Source: Mycobacterium sp. 852002-50816_SCH5313054-b
Lineage (GTDB): Bacteria; Actinomycetota; Actinomycetes; Mycobacteriales; Mycobacteriaceae
Length of the DNA stretch: 64,000 nt
Direction of reading: 5' to 3'
Assembly (NCBI RefSeq): GCF_001667185.1
Contig: NZ_LZIC01000104.1
Span: forward strand, 1-64,000
Below are positions 46,509-55,239 of this stretch, one piece after another; within the stretch, counting starts at the first letter, position 1; each line of letters starts with the position of its first letter. Made by a program: the position numbers and the translations under genes. The notes under the pieces are model-generated. The model did no database searches. It had not been told where the DNA came from and saw nothing but the letters and a program-made list of their open reading frames with translations.

Positions 46509-48179
46509 CTACTCGACCCCGATCAGCAGAACGTCGCCCCGGTGGCCGGTGCGGTAGGTCATCAGCTCGGTGCCCGGGTGGTGGTCGTGCACGTGGTCCT
46601 GCAGGGTGGCGCCCACGGCGGTGGCCTCGGCCTCGTCGGCGATGCCCGCGCCGATCAACACGGTCACCAGGTCGCCCCCGGAGGCCAGCAGCAGATCGAG
46701 CAGGCCGATCGCCGCGCCGGCCGCATCGGCGGCCACGATGAGCACCTCGTCGCCGGCGATGCCCAGGCCGTCACCCGGCTGGCAGCGGCCGGCCCACGTC
46801 AGCGCGCTCCCGGTCGCGATGCGCACCGATCCGTGCCGGGACGCGCCGGCCGCGCGGGCCATGGTGAAGCCGTCGTCGACCGCCTGCCTTTCCGCCTCGT
46901 GCACGGCCAGGGCGGCCAGCCCCTGCACCATCGACCCGGTCGGGATCGGCACCACGTCGATCCCCCACCCGATGGCCGCGGTGCACCCGGCCACCAGCTC
47001 CTCGGCGGCCACATACCCGTTGGGCAGCACCATCACCTGCGCGGCGCCGGTGTCGACGACGGCCCGCACCAGCTGGTGCGCGCTGATGTTCGCGTCCGGG
47101 TCGGGCTGCAGCACGCAGGCGCCCTCGGCGGAGAACAACTCGGCGGCGCCGGCGCCGTCGACGACGGCCACCACGGCCCGTTCGCGGGTCCAGCCGCCCG
47201 CCGGCAGCCCGGCGGCTCCGGAGCTCAGGGCCGAGATGACGATCCGGCTGAGCCGCCCCACCGCCAGGCCCGCTTCGACGGCGGCCCCGGCGTCGTCGGT
47301 GTGCACGTGCACGGAGTAGCTGTCGATCCGGGCGGATTCCTCCGCGGCGGCCTGCGCCAGCGCCACCGATTCCCCGAGCTCCTCGAGCCGACTGCGCAGC
47401 AGGTCGGCGGCCGCGGTGCCGCAGCCGTCCAGCCGGTACATCACCTCGAACTGCGGCCCCGGGCGTTCGGCGGGGGCTTCGGGTTCCGTGGCGCGCGGCG
47501 ACGGCTCGTAGACCGTGCGCGGGGGCGCCTGCCCGCCGATGGTGCAGCGCAGCGCGTCCAGCAGGACGAGCAGGCCGCGGCCGCCGGCGTCCACCGCGCC
47601 GGCGTCGGCCAGGACGTCGAGCTGCTCTGGGGTCTTTTCCAGCGCGACGACGGCTGCGTCGCCGGCGGCCGTGATCGCGTGGGGCAGCCCCTCGTCGGCG
47701 CATTTCTCGACGGCGTCGGCGGCGGCCCGCAGCACCGAGACGATGGTCCCGGGCACCTCGTCGCCGCCCATCGACGCGATGACCAGCTCGACGCCGCGCT
47801 GCAGCCCGGCCCCGAGGACCGCCGCGTTCATGTGGCGCAGCTCACCGCCGGCATCCGCCGCCGCGGCCGCGGTGACATCGGCGATCCCGCGCAGGATCTG
47901 CGACAAGATCACCCCGGAATTGCCGCGGGCGCCGTTCAGCGCACCGGAGGACAGGGCCGCCGCCACCCGGGCGACGCAGCCCTCGGCAGCGGCTCCCGCG
48001 TTCGCCTCCGCCAACGCGGAACGCATGGTGAACAGCATGTTGGCGCCGGTGTCGGAATCGGCGACCGGAAAGACGTTGAGCCGGTTGATTTCGTCGATGT
48101 GGGTGATCAAATCGCTGACGGCGGTGTGGGCCCAGTCCCGCAGGGTCGCGGCGTCCAGCAGCGCCTCTGACGTGCCCAA
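46509..48179 (-). CDS. DAK2/FakA-like domain protein
   Basis: A 556-residue protein with an N-terminal DhaL/DAK2 nucleotide-binding domain (LNVFPVADSDTGANMLFTM near residue 28, GARGNSGVILSQIL near residue 85) and a C-terminal region like that of FakA/YloV proteins. FakA phosphorylates fatty acids held by a DegV-type FakB, so a fatty-acid kinase role is possible; no FakB is nearby. The TTG at 48179 has GGGAGG 8 bases upstream and is preferred over an in-frame GTG at 48188 and the frame to 48293. The gene is one intact frame here; I recall H37Rv annotated with two parts (Rv2974c, Rv2975c). Confidence 0.82.
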   Translation of the reverse strand: MGTSEALLDAATLRDWAHTAVSDLITHIDEINRLNVFPVADSDTGANMLFTMRSALAEANAGAAAEGCVARVAAALSSGALNGARGNSGVILSQILRGIADVTAAAAADAGGELRHMNAAVLGAGLQRGVELVIASMGGDEVPGTIVSVLRAAADAVEKCADEGLPHAITAAGDAAVVALEKTPEQLDVLADAGAVDAGGRGLLVLLDALRCTIGGQAPPRTVYEPSPRATEPEAPAERPGPQFEVMYRLDGCGTAAADLLRSRLEELGESVALAQAAAEESARIDSYSVHVHTDDAGAAVEAGLAVGRLSRIVISALSSGAAGLPAGGWTRERAVVAVVDGAGAAELFSAEGACVLQPDPDANISAHQLVRAVVDTGAAQVMVLPNGYVAAEELVAGCTAAIGWGIDVVPIPTGSMVQGLAALAVHEAERQAVDDGFTMARAAGASRHGSVRIATGSALTWAGRCQPGDGLGIAGDEVLIVAADAAGAAIGLLDLLLASGGDLVTVLIGAGIADEAEATAVGATLQDHVHDHHPGTELMTYRTGHRGDVLLIGVE

Positions 48180-48465
48180 GCGACCCACCTCCCTCGGAGC
48201 CTCCCAGCGCCGGCACCCGGTGGGCGCCAGCGTAGCCCGGCGACGACGCGCGCGGCGGCCGGCCACGGCGGCGCACCCGCTGCCTGAGTGCACCGGCGCA
48301 TTGAGCCTAGCCAGAGCGGGCGACAGTGCCGGGCGACGCCGCCGGGCGGGTGTTGATCGTTTTGGTGGTTGCCCATGTCGGTCGGTATCCTGGGCTGGCC
48401 CGGGTCATTCCGGGCTGTCCTGGCCACCTGCCGGACCCCCGAAGAACCTTTGAGGAGCTTGAACC

Positions 48466-48660
48466 ATGGCCGCTGTGTGCGATATCTGCGGGAAAGGCCC
48501 CGGCTTCGGCAAGTCGGTGTCGCACTCCCACCGCCGCACCAGCCGCCGGTGGGACCCCAACGTCCAGACCGTGCACGTCGTGACCCGTCCCGGCGGCAAC
48601 AGGCAGCGGCTGAACGTCTGCACGTCCTGCATCAAGGCCGGCAAGGTCGTCCGCGGCTAG
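48466..48660 (+). CDS. rpmB: 50S ribosomal protein L28
   Basis: A 64-residue L28 with the core GKSVSHSHRRTSRRWDPN and both zinc cysteine pairs (CDIC near the start, CTSC near the end), so it is the zinc-binding C+ form. Mycobacteria also carry C-minus L28 paralogs induced under zinc limitation. It stands alone; GAGGAGCTTGAACC precedes the ATG. The 286-base upstream region holds its promoter and the divergent start of the DAK-like gene. Confidence 0.97.
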   Translation: MAAVCDICGKGPGFGKSVSHSHRRTSRRWDPNVQTVHVVTRPGGNRQRLNVCTSCIKAGKVVRG

Positions 48661-48680
48661 CGATTCGCGCCTGTCGCTCG

Positions 48681-49607
48681 TCAGTCCCGCACCACGATGA
48701 CGGTCTTGCCAGGCCGCCGGCCGGGCTGCCGACCGCTTTCGAACGCCTCCCGTCCCCGGTCGAGCGGAAACGTCCGCGCGATTTCCACCCGCAATCGCCC
48801 CTGGTCGACGCGCGCCGCGAGCTCGGCGAGCTGATCCCGATCGGGCCTGACGATAAAGAAGGTGGCCGTCACGCCGCATTCGTCGGCCTTACCCACCGGC
48901 GGTGGCGCGGACAGGGTGATCAGCCGTCCCCCCGGGTGCAGCACGCCGAACGACCGGTCCAGCGTCTCACCGCCGACCGTGTCGACGACGACGTCGTAGG
49001 CGGGGCCGTCCGCGTCGAACGCCTCGGCGCGCACGTCGATCACCCGCTGCGCGCCGAAGCGCCCCACCAGCTCGCGCGCGTCGCTGCGCACCGTGGCGGT
49101 GACCCGCGCGCCGAGCATCGCGGCCAGCTGGACCGTCAGGGCGCCGACCCCGCCCGCCCCGCCGAGTACCAGCACCGCCTCACCGGGACGGACCGCGGCG
49201 TGGTCGACCAGCGCCTGCCACGCGGTGAGCCCGGCCAGCGGGAGCGCGGCGGCGACAACGTGCGACGCCGTCGACGGCTTGGCGGCCAGGTCGGCCGCCG
49301 GGACCGCGACGAATTCGGCCGCGGCGCCGTCGCGGTCGAAATCGATCAGCCCATAGACCTCGTCGCCGGGTTCCAAACCGGTTACGCCCGGCCCGATTTC
49401 AGCGACCACGCCGGACGCCTCGTGGGACGGGATCACCGGCGTTCTGGCCCAGGTCTCGTCCCACGTCAGCTCGTCGAAGGTGATGGCCGCCGCGTGTACC
49501 TCGATCAGGACCTCACCGGGCGCGGGGACCGGGACGGGCGCGCGCTCGACGACCAGCACCTCGGGGCCGCCCCGGCGGTGCGCGCGCAGGGCCGTCATCT
49601 CGGTCAT
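48681..49607 (-). CDS. Zinc-independent quinone oxidoreductase-like dehydrogenase
   Basis: A 308-residue MDR-superfamily oxidoreductase. The N-terminal GroES-like half lacks the catalytic and structural zinc ligands of alcohol dehydrogenases; the nucleotide fold has VLVLGGAGGVGALTVQLAAM near residue 150, preferring NADPH. This fits the quinone oxidoreductase (QOR) group. The ATG at 49607 overlaps the ung stop by 4 bases. It is the last gene of the thiL-DUF1330-ung-QOR operon. Substrate unknown. Confidence 0.85.
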   Translation of the reverse strand: MTEMTALRAHRRGGPEVLVVERAPVPVPAPGEVLIEVHAAAITFDELTWDETWARTPVIPSHEASGVVAEIGPGVTGLEPGDEVYGLIDFDRDGAAAEFVAVPAADLAAKPSTASHVVAAALPLAGLTAWQALVDHAAVRPGEAVLVLGGAGGVGALTVQLAAMLGARVTATVRSDARELVGRFGAQRVIDVRAEAFDADGPAYDVVVDTVGGETLDRSFGVLHPGGRLITLSAPPPVGKADECGVTATFFIVRPDRDQLAELAARVDQGRLRVEIARTFPLDRGREAFESGRQPGRRPGKTVIVVRD

Positions 49608-50287
49608 GGCAGCTTCCAATCGATCGGATCGGCGCCGAGCCCGGCGAGCAGCTCGTTGGCGCGGCTGAACGGGCGCGAGCCGAAGAACCCGCGGGAGGCC
49701 GATAGCGGTGACGGATGCGGCGATTCGATGGCCACGCAATTACCCTCGGCCAGAACCGGTTTGAGCGTTGAGGCGTCGCGGCCCCACAGGATGGCCACCA
49801 TCGGCCGCGACCGGGCCGCCAGCGCGCGAATCGCGCACTCCGTCACCGCTTCCCAGCCCTTGCCCCGGTGCGACGCCGGATTGTTGGGGCGCACGGTGAG
49901 CACCCTGTTCAGCAACAGCACCCCGCGCTGGGCCCACGGCGTCAGGTCGCCGCACGAGGGCGGGGGATGACCGAGGTCGGCGCAATACTCGTCGAAGATG
50001 TTGGCCAGGCTGCGCGGCAGCGGACGCACCTCGGGCGCCACCGAGAAGCTCAGGCCCACGGCGTGCCCGGGCGTCGGGTACGGGTCCTGCCCGACGATCA
50101 GCACCCTGACGTTGTCGAAGGGATAGGTGAAGGCGCGCAACACGTTTGGCCCCGCCGGGAGGTACCCGCGCCCGGCCGCGACTTCGGCCCGCAGGAACTG
50201 CCCCATCAGGGCGACCTGCTCGGTCACCGGCGACAGCGCCGTCGCCCAGCCCGGCTCGACGAGCTCGCCCAGCGGGCGCGCGGTCAC
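49604..50287 (-). CDS. ung: Uracil-DNA glycosylase
   Basis: A 227-residue family-1 UDG with the catalytic VLIVGQDPYPTPGHA near residue 65, the LLLNRVLTV strand and the DNA-intercalating ESPHPSPLSASRGF loop near residue 190. It removes uracil from DNA. The GTG at 50287 overlaps the stop of the DUF1330 gene by 4 bases; a longer frame to 50431 lies inside that gene and was rejected. Confidence 0.97.
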   Translation of the reverse strand: MTARPLGELVEPGWATALSPVTEQVALMGQFLRAEVAAGRGYLPAGPNVLRAFTYPFDNVRVLIVGQDPYPTPGHAVGLSFSVAPEVRPLPRSLANIFDEYCADLGHPPPSCGDLTPWAQRGVLLLNRVLTVRPNNPASHRGKGWEAVTECAIRALAARSRPMVAILWGRDASTLKPVLAEGNCVAIESPHPSPLSASRGFFGSRPFSRANELLAGLGADPIDWKLP

Positions 50288-50574
50288 TGCAGCCCTTTGA
50301 CGAGCAGCACCACCGTGTCGGCGCCCGCGCGCCGGTCCTTCGCGATGTCCTCGTATTCCGGCGATTGCACAAAGGCGCGGAACGCCGCCTCGTCGGGAAA
50401 CGACATCAACACGAGCTTCTCCCGGTCCCACTGCCCCTCGACGACCTTCGGTGCTTCGTCGGCGGCCAGCAGCGTTCCGGGGTGACGGCGGAAGACCTCC
50501 ATGAATCTCGCCTGGTACCGGTCGTAGGCTGCCCGGTCGGTGAATCTCAGCTGAGCGATCGCGTAGACGGTCAC
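50284..50574 (-). CDS. DUF1330-family protein
   Basis: A 96-residue protein of the DUF1330 type, a dimeric ferredoxin-like alpha/beta barrel: YAIAQLRFTDRAAYDRYQ at the start, EGQWDREKLVLMSFPD in the middle and FVQSPEYEDIAKDR near the end. Its function is not known. It lies 9 bases after thiL and overlaps ung, so it is certainly co-transcribed. I do not recall it between these genes in M. tuberculosis. Confidence 0.85.
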   Translation of the reverse strand: MTVYAIAQLRFTDRAAYDRYQARFMEVFRRHPGTLLAADEAPKVVEGQWDREKLVLMSFPDEAAFRAFVQSPEYEDIAKDRRAGADTVVLLVKGLQ

Positions 50575-50583
50575 CGCGTCACA

Positions 50584-51549
50584 CTAATACGACTGCCACC
50601 CCGCGTAGCCGCTCCACTCGGCTCCGTCGACGAGCACCCGGGCCGGCCCGTCGAGCACCGCGCCGATGACGCGCCACCCCGCCGGCGCGGGACCGGCGAA
50701 ACAGGCCGCCAGGGCGTGGTCCTCGCCGCCCCCCAGCACCCAGGCCAGCGGGTCGGCTCCGACGGCGGCCGCGGCCTCCGCCACCGCGTCACGGTCCGCG
50801 GCCAGCGCCGCGGTGGACACATCGATGGCCACGCTTGACGCCTCGGCGACGTGCCGCAGGTCGGCGACCAGGCCGTCGGAGACGTCGATCATCGCCTGCG
50901 CCCCCGCCTTCGCGGCCGCCGCTCCCTGCCCGTAGGGCGGCTGCGGCACCAGGTGACGGCGCCGCAGTTCGTCGAACCCACCGATGCCCTTGTCCCACAA
51001 CGCGTATCCGGCGGCGGAGCGGCCCAGTTCACCCGTGACGGCGAGCACCGACCCGGCGTTGGCCCCCGACCGCAGCACCGGCGCGCGACCGTCGAGGCCA
51101 CCCAGCACCGTCACCGACAACACCCACTGCGGGCCGCTGACCAGGTCGCCGCCGGCGATGCCGGCGCCGATCCGCACCGCCTCGTCCCACATCCCGTCGA
51201 CCAGCGCGTCCACCCGCGCGGCCGGCGTGTCAGCGGGTGCCGCGAAACCGGCCACGAAGGCCGTCGGCCGCCCGCCCATCGCCTCGATGTCGGCGGCGTT
51301 CTGGGCGATCGCCTTGCGGCCGACGTCGTGCGGTGTCGACCAGTCCAGCCGAAAGTGCCGGTCCTGCACCAGCACATCGGTCGAGACCAGGGTGCGGCCG
51401 TCGCCCGCGGCCACCAGCGCGGCGTCATCGCCGGGGCCCAGCAGCACCGCGCCGGGTTGTCGGCGGCCGCGCACCAACCGATCGATGACGGCGAACTCGC
51501 CGATCTGGTGCAGCGTGGGGAACTCCCCCGATGTGTCGTCGTCGCGCAC
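50584..51549 (-). CDS. thiL: Thiamine-monophosphate kinase
   Basis: A 321-residue ThiL of the AIR-synthase-like ATP-binding fold. Metal/phosphate motifs GPGDDAALVA, STDVLVQDRHFRLDW and AIAQNAADIEAMGG are in the N-terminal half; DVSDGLVADLRHVAEAS and GGGEDHALAACF are in the C-terminal half. It phosphorylates thiamine monophosphate to thiamine pyrophosphate. It starts with GTG and is the first gene of a four-gene operon. In M. tuberculosis an IS element lies just upstream; none is present here. Confidence 0.95.
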   Translation of the reverse strand: MRDDDTSGEFPTLHQIGEFAVIDRLVRGRRQPGAVLLGPGDDAALVAAGDGRTLVSTDVLVQDRHFRLDWSTPHDVGRKAIAQNAADIEAMGGRPTAFVAGFAAPADTPAARVDALVDGMWDEAVRIGAGIAGGDLVSGPQWVLSVTVLGGLDGRAPVLRSGANAGSVLAVTGELGRSAAGYALWDKGIGGFDELRRRHLVPQPPYGQGAAAAKAGAQAMIDVSDGLVADLRHVAEASSVAIDVSTAALAADRDAVAEAAAAVGADPLAWVLGGGEDHALAACFAGPAPAGWRVIGAVLDGPARVLVDGAEWSGYAGWQSY

Positions 51550-51642
51550 GCCACCTCCTCCGGCGCCTCGCGGCCGGTAAGTTGGATTCCTGCCCGTGCG
51601 AGCGGACCGCGCCAGTCTACGAGATCAGGAGGTGCGCGGGCG

Positions 51643-52215
51643 GTGGAGACCGATCCCGATGCCGTCGCAGCCGCCGATGCAGGGCCGCCGCGCGCGGTAC
51701 TCATCGCCGCGGTCACGCTGGCCGTCGTGGCGATCGGCGTGATCCTGGCCGTCGCGGCGACCCGGCAGGCACCTCCGCCGCCGGTTGCCGTCGCCGCCGC
51801 CCCGGCGCCGCACGCGTCCGACGCCGCGTGCCGGTCGCTGGCCGGCGCGCTGCCGCAGCGGCTCGGGGACTATCAACGCGCCACGCTGGCGCAGCCGGCC
51901 CCCGAGGGCGCGGCGGCCTGGCGCGCCGGGTCCGGTGGCGAGCCGGTGGTGTTGCGCTGCGGGCTGGACCGCCCGGCCGAGTTCGTGGTGGGATCGCCGA
52001 TCCAGATCGTCGATCGGGTGCAGTGGTTCGAGGTTTCGGCCGATCGGCAATCCGCCGGCGACGCCGGCAGGTCCACCTGGTACGCGGTCGACCGGCCCGT
52101 GTACGTGGCCCTCACGCTGCCCGCGGGATCGGGGCCCACGCCCATCCAGCAGCTCTCCGACGTGATCGACCACACCATGCCGGCCGTACCGATCAACCCC
52201 GCGGCCGCCAGCTAG
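51643..52215 (+). CDS. DUF3515 membrane-anchored protein, Rv2980-type
   Basis: A 190-residue protein with one N-terminal transmembrane helix (about residues 19-40), a Pro/Ala stretch and an extracytoplasmic domain with two cysteines (DAACRSL and VLRCGLD) that may form a disulfide. The domain ends DRPVYVALTLPAGSGPTP. It is the actinobacterial DUF3515 family, of unknown function. The GTG at 51643 is preceded by AGGAGG at 9 bases. Its stop touches the convergent ddlA stop. Confidence 0.85.
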   Translation: METDPDAVAAADAGPPRAVLIAAVTLAVVAIGVILAVAATRQAPPPPVAVAAAPAPHASDAACRSLAGALPQRLGDYQRATLAQPAPEGAAAWRAGSGGEPVVLRCGLDRPAEFVVGSPIQIVDRVQWFEVSADRQSAGDAGRSTWYAVDRPVYVALTLPAGSGPTPIQQLSDVIDHTMPAVPINPAAAS

Positions 52216-53325
52216 TCAACGGAGCCCTACGCCGCGAGCCAACGCCGTCTGCACCATGGTCGCCAGCAGGGTGGGATAGTCGACGCCGCTGGCCGCCCAC
52301 ATCCTCGGGTACATCGAGATGGTGGTGAACCCCGGCATCGTGTTGATCTCGTTGATGACGGGGCCGTCTTCGGTCAGGAAGAAGTCGACCCGGGCCAGCC
52401 CCTGGCAGTCGATGGCCTTGAACGCCCGGATCGCCAACTGGCGCACCGCATCCGCGACGTCGTCGTCGACCTTCGCGGGCACGTCCAGTTCGGCCGCGTC
52501 GTCGAGGTATTTCGTCGCGAAGTCGTAGAAGGAGTCCTCGCGCCCCCGCACCCCGACCACCCGGATCTCGCCCAGCGTGCTGGCTTCCACTGTGCCGTCC
52601 GGCATTTCGAGCACGCCGCACTCCAGCTCGCGACCGTTGATCGCCGCCTCGACGATCACCTTCGGATCGTGCCGTCGCGCATTGGCCACCGCCGCGGCCA
52701 GTTCGTCCCAGCTCGAGACCCGGCTGACCCCGATCGACGAACCGCCCCGCGCGGGTTTGACGAACACCGGCAAACCCAGCCGCTCGCGCTCCTCGAGATC
52801 CAGCTCCGGCCGCGAGGGGCGCAGCACCGCGTGCCGACCGACCGGAAGTCCCTCGGCGACAAGGAGCTTCTTGGTGAATTCCTTGTCCATGCCCGCGGCG
52901 CTGGCCAGCACCCCGGCACCGACGTAGGGCACCCCGGCGAGTTCGAGCAGCCCCTGGATGGTGCCGTCCTCGCCGTAGGGCCCGTGCAGCACCGGGAACA
53001 CCACATCGACCGACGCCAGGACATCACCCGCCCCGGGCTGAAGCGACACCAGCTGACCGCTGCGCCGCGGGTCGGCCGGCAGGGCCAGCTCGGTGCCCGA
53101 TTCGGCGGTCACCTCGGGCAGCTGCCGGTTGCTGATCGCCAACGCGTCCGGGTCCCCGTCGGTGAGCACCCACGAGCCCTCCGGGGTGATGCCGACCGCG
53201 ACCACCTCGAAGCGCTGCGGGTCGAGATTGCGCAGGATGCTGCCCGCCGACACGCAGGAGATGGCGTGCTCGTTGCTGCGTCCGCCGAAGACGACGGCGA
53301 CGCGCACGCGCTCGCTGGGACTCAC
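52216..53325 (-). CDS. ddlA: D-alanine--D-alanine ligase
   Basis: A 369-residue ATP-grasp ligase. VFGGRSNEHAISCVSA at the N-terminus binds the first D-Ala; KPARGGSSIGVSRV is the ATP-binding loop; RVDFFLTEDGPVINEINTMPG carries the magnesium ligands. It makes the D-Ala-D-Ala dipeptide for peptidoglycan and is a target of D-cycloserine. GTG start; it follows gpsA by 79 bases on the same strand. Confidence 0.97.
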   Translation of the reverse strand: MSPSERVRVAVVFGGRSNEHAISCVSAGSILRNLDPQRFEVVAVGITPEGSWVLTDGDPDALAISNRQLPEVTAESGTELALPADPRRSGQLVSLQPGAGDVLASVDVVFPVLHGPYGEDGTIQGLLELAGVPYVGAGVLASAAGMDKEFTKKLLVAEGLPVGRHAVLRPSRPELDLEERERLGLPVFVKPARGGSSIGVSRVSSWDELAAAVANARRHDPKVIVEAAINGRELECGVLEMPDGTVEASTLGEIRVVGVRGREDSFYDFATKYLDDAAELDVPAKVDDDVADAVRQLAIRAFKAIDCQGLARVDFFLTEDGPVINEINTMPGFTTISMYPRMWAASGVDYPTLLATMVQTALARGVGLR

Positions 53326-53404
53326 AACCTTCAGAGGCTACCGGTTGTGGCGTCCCCGGGTCGGATGCCGGACCGCTAGCTGGGGTTTGTCCGGCCCGGG
53401 CGCC

Positions 53405-54415
53405 TCATTCGGGCTTGGTGCTGCGACCCAGCAGCAGCGCCATCGCCTCGTCCACCGACAACCCCTTGTGACACACCCGGTGCACGGCGTCGGTGAGCGG
53501 CATTTCGACGTCGTAGCTGGACGCCAGCGCGAGGACCGCCTCGCAGGACGTCACCCCCTCGACGACGTGCCCGTGTCCCGCCTGCGTGGCCGACTCCATG
53601 GTCCCGCCGCGGCCCAGCCGTTCGCCGAAGGACCGGTTGCGCGAATGCGGCGAGGTGCACGTGGCGACCAGGTCACCCACGCCCGCCAGCCCCGCCAGCG
53701 TCGCGCCCTTGGCGCCGAGGGCGATCCCGAGCCGCATGATCTCCGCCAATCCCCGGGTGATGATCGCGGCCGCGGTGTTTTCGCCGAGCCCGACGCCGGC
53801 CGCCATCCCGCACGCGAGCGCGATGACGTTCTTGCAGGCCCCGCCGATCTCGGTGCCGACCACATCGCTGTTGGTATAGGGACGGAAATACCCGCTGTTG
53901 AGCATGCGCTGCACCGCGACCGCCCGGCCGGAGTCGCTGCACGCCACGACCGTCGCGGTGGGCTGGCATTCGGCGATCTCGCTGGCCAGGTTCGGGCCCG
54001 AGATGACCGCGACCTGCGCCGGGTCCACCCCGGTCACCGAGATGATCACCTGGCTCATGCGCATCAGCGTGCCCAGCTCGATGCCCTTGGCGAGGCTGAC
54101 CAGGGTCGCGCCGTCGGCCACCAGCGGCGCCCACCGCTCGAGGTTGCCGCGCATCGTCTGCGCCGGGACTCCGAGCAGCACCGTCGTCGCGCCGGCCAGC
54201 GCATCACCGGCGTCCGCGGTGGCGCGGACGCCCTGCGGCAACGGGGTGCCGGGCAGATAGTCGGGGTTGTACCGGGTGGCATTGATTTCGTCGGCGACGT
54301 CGGATCGCCGGGCCCACAGCACAACCTCCTCGCCGGCGTCGGCCAGCACCTTGGCCAGCGCCGTGCCCCAGGCGCCGGCGCCCATCACCGCAATGGCGCC
54401 CACTGAACCGGCCAT
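53405..54415 (-). CDS. gpsA: Glycerol-3-phosphate dehydrogenase (NAD(P)+)
   Basis: A 336-residue GpsA with the N-terminal dinucleotide motif VMGAGAWGTALAKVLADAG, ISGPNLASEIA, the catalytic lysine in GGACKNVIALACGMAAG, and the C-terminal NTAAAIITRGLAEI and HSRNRSFG motifs. It supplies sn-glycerol-3-phosphate for phospholipid synthesis. I recall two such genes in M. tuberculosis; this is the one beside ddlA (Rv2982c). Confidence 0.96.
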   Translation of the reverse strand: MAGSVGAIAVMGAGAWGTALAKVLADAGEEVVLWARRSDVADEINATRYNPDYLPGTPLPQGVRATADAGDALAGATTVLLGVPAQTMRGNLERWAPLVADGATLVSLAKGIELGTLMRMSQVIISVTGVDPAQVAVISGPNLASEIAECQPTATVVACSDSGRAVAVQRMLNSGYFRPYTNSDVVGTEIGGACKNVIALACGMAAGVGLGENTAAAIITRGLAEIMRLGIALGAKGATLAGLAGVGDLVATCTSPHSRNRSFGERLGRGGTMESATQAGHGHVVEGVTSCEAVLALASSYDVEMPLTDAVHRVCHKGLSVDEAMALLLGRSTKPE

Positions 54416-54505
54416 CTGCCATCCCCGTCTGTCTGCGTCGTCCTGTCGGTGTCGTCACGCTACCGTGGCGCCCGGCCGCCGCGGTCGCGCTGGCAGGATG
54501 GCCCC

Positions 54506-55168
54506 ATGAGCGGCACACGGTCCGACGGGGCGGGCGACGGCGCCGGTGACGTGGCGTTGATCATCGCCGTCAAACGGTTGGCCGCCGCAAAGACCCGGCT
54601 GGCACCGGTGTTCTCGGCGCGGACCCGGGAGCGGGTGGTGCTGGCCATGCTGATCGACACGCTGACCGCCGCGTCCGGCGTTGCCGCGCTGGGCTCGATC
54701 ACCGTCATCACGCCCGACGAGGCCGCGGCGGCGGCCGCCGCCGGGCTGGGCGCCGGCGTGCTCGCCGATCCGACGCCCGACGGCAACAGCGACCCGCTCA
54801 ACAGCGCGATCGCCACCGCGGAACGCGCGGTATCCGAATCCTTCACCAATATCGTTGTGCTGCAAGGTGATTTGCCGGCATTGCAGACCCAGGAGCTGGC
54901 CGAGGCGATTGCCGCCGGGCGCCAGCACCGGCGCAGTTTCGTCGCCGACCGGTTGGCGACGGGAACCGCCGCGCTGTGCGCGTTCGGGGCCCCGCTGGAT
55001 CCGCATTTCGGGCCGGATTCGTGCGCGCGGCACCGCCGTTCGGGTGCGATCGAGCTGACGGGCGCATGGCCGGGCCTGCGCTGCGACGTCGACACCCCCG
55101 CCGACCTCACGGCCGCCCGCCGCCTCGGGGTCGGGTCCGCGACGGCCCGGGCCGTCGCGCAGCACTAA
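54506..55168 (+). CDS. fbiD: Phosphoenolpyruvate guanylyltransferase FbiD (CofC family)
   Basis: A 220-residue nucleotidyltransferase of the CofC/FbiD family: IIAVKRLAAAKTRLAPVFS at the start, VLQGDLPAL metal site near residue 118, DRLATGTAAL near residue 150 and the CDVDTPADLTAA signature near the end. In mycobacteria FbiD activates phosphoenolpyruvate with GTP in coenzyme F420 synthesis. ATG at 54506 is used, preceded by GGCAGGATGG; the frame extends back to 54449 without homologous residues. It is divergent from gpsA. Confidence 0.93.
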   Translation: MSGTRSDGAGDGAGDVALIIAVKRLAAAKTRLAPVFSARTRERVVLAMLIDTLTAASGVAALGSITVITPDEAAAAAAAGLGAGVLADPTPDGNSDPLNSAIATAERAVSESFTNIVVLQGDLPALQTQELAEAIAAGRQHRRSFVADRLATGTAALCAFGAPLDPHFGPDSCARHRRSGAIELTGAWPGLRCDVDTPADLTAARRLGVGSATARAVAQH

Positions 55169-55239
55169 ACCTGTACGAGCGATGAACTGCGCGCCAACGC
55201 GCGATGGATGTCGATGGGGCGCTAGCAGCACCAGCGGGA

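Noticed and set aside
51550..51642. Possible insertion sequence between thiL and the DUF3515 gene, as remembered in M. tuberculosis
   Set aside because: Only 93 bases separate the genes and no transposase or inverted repeats are present.
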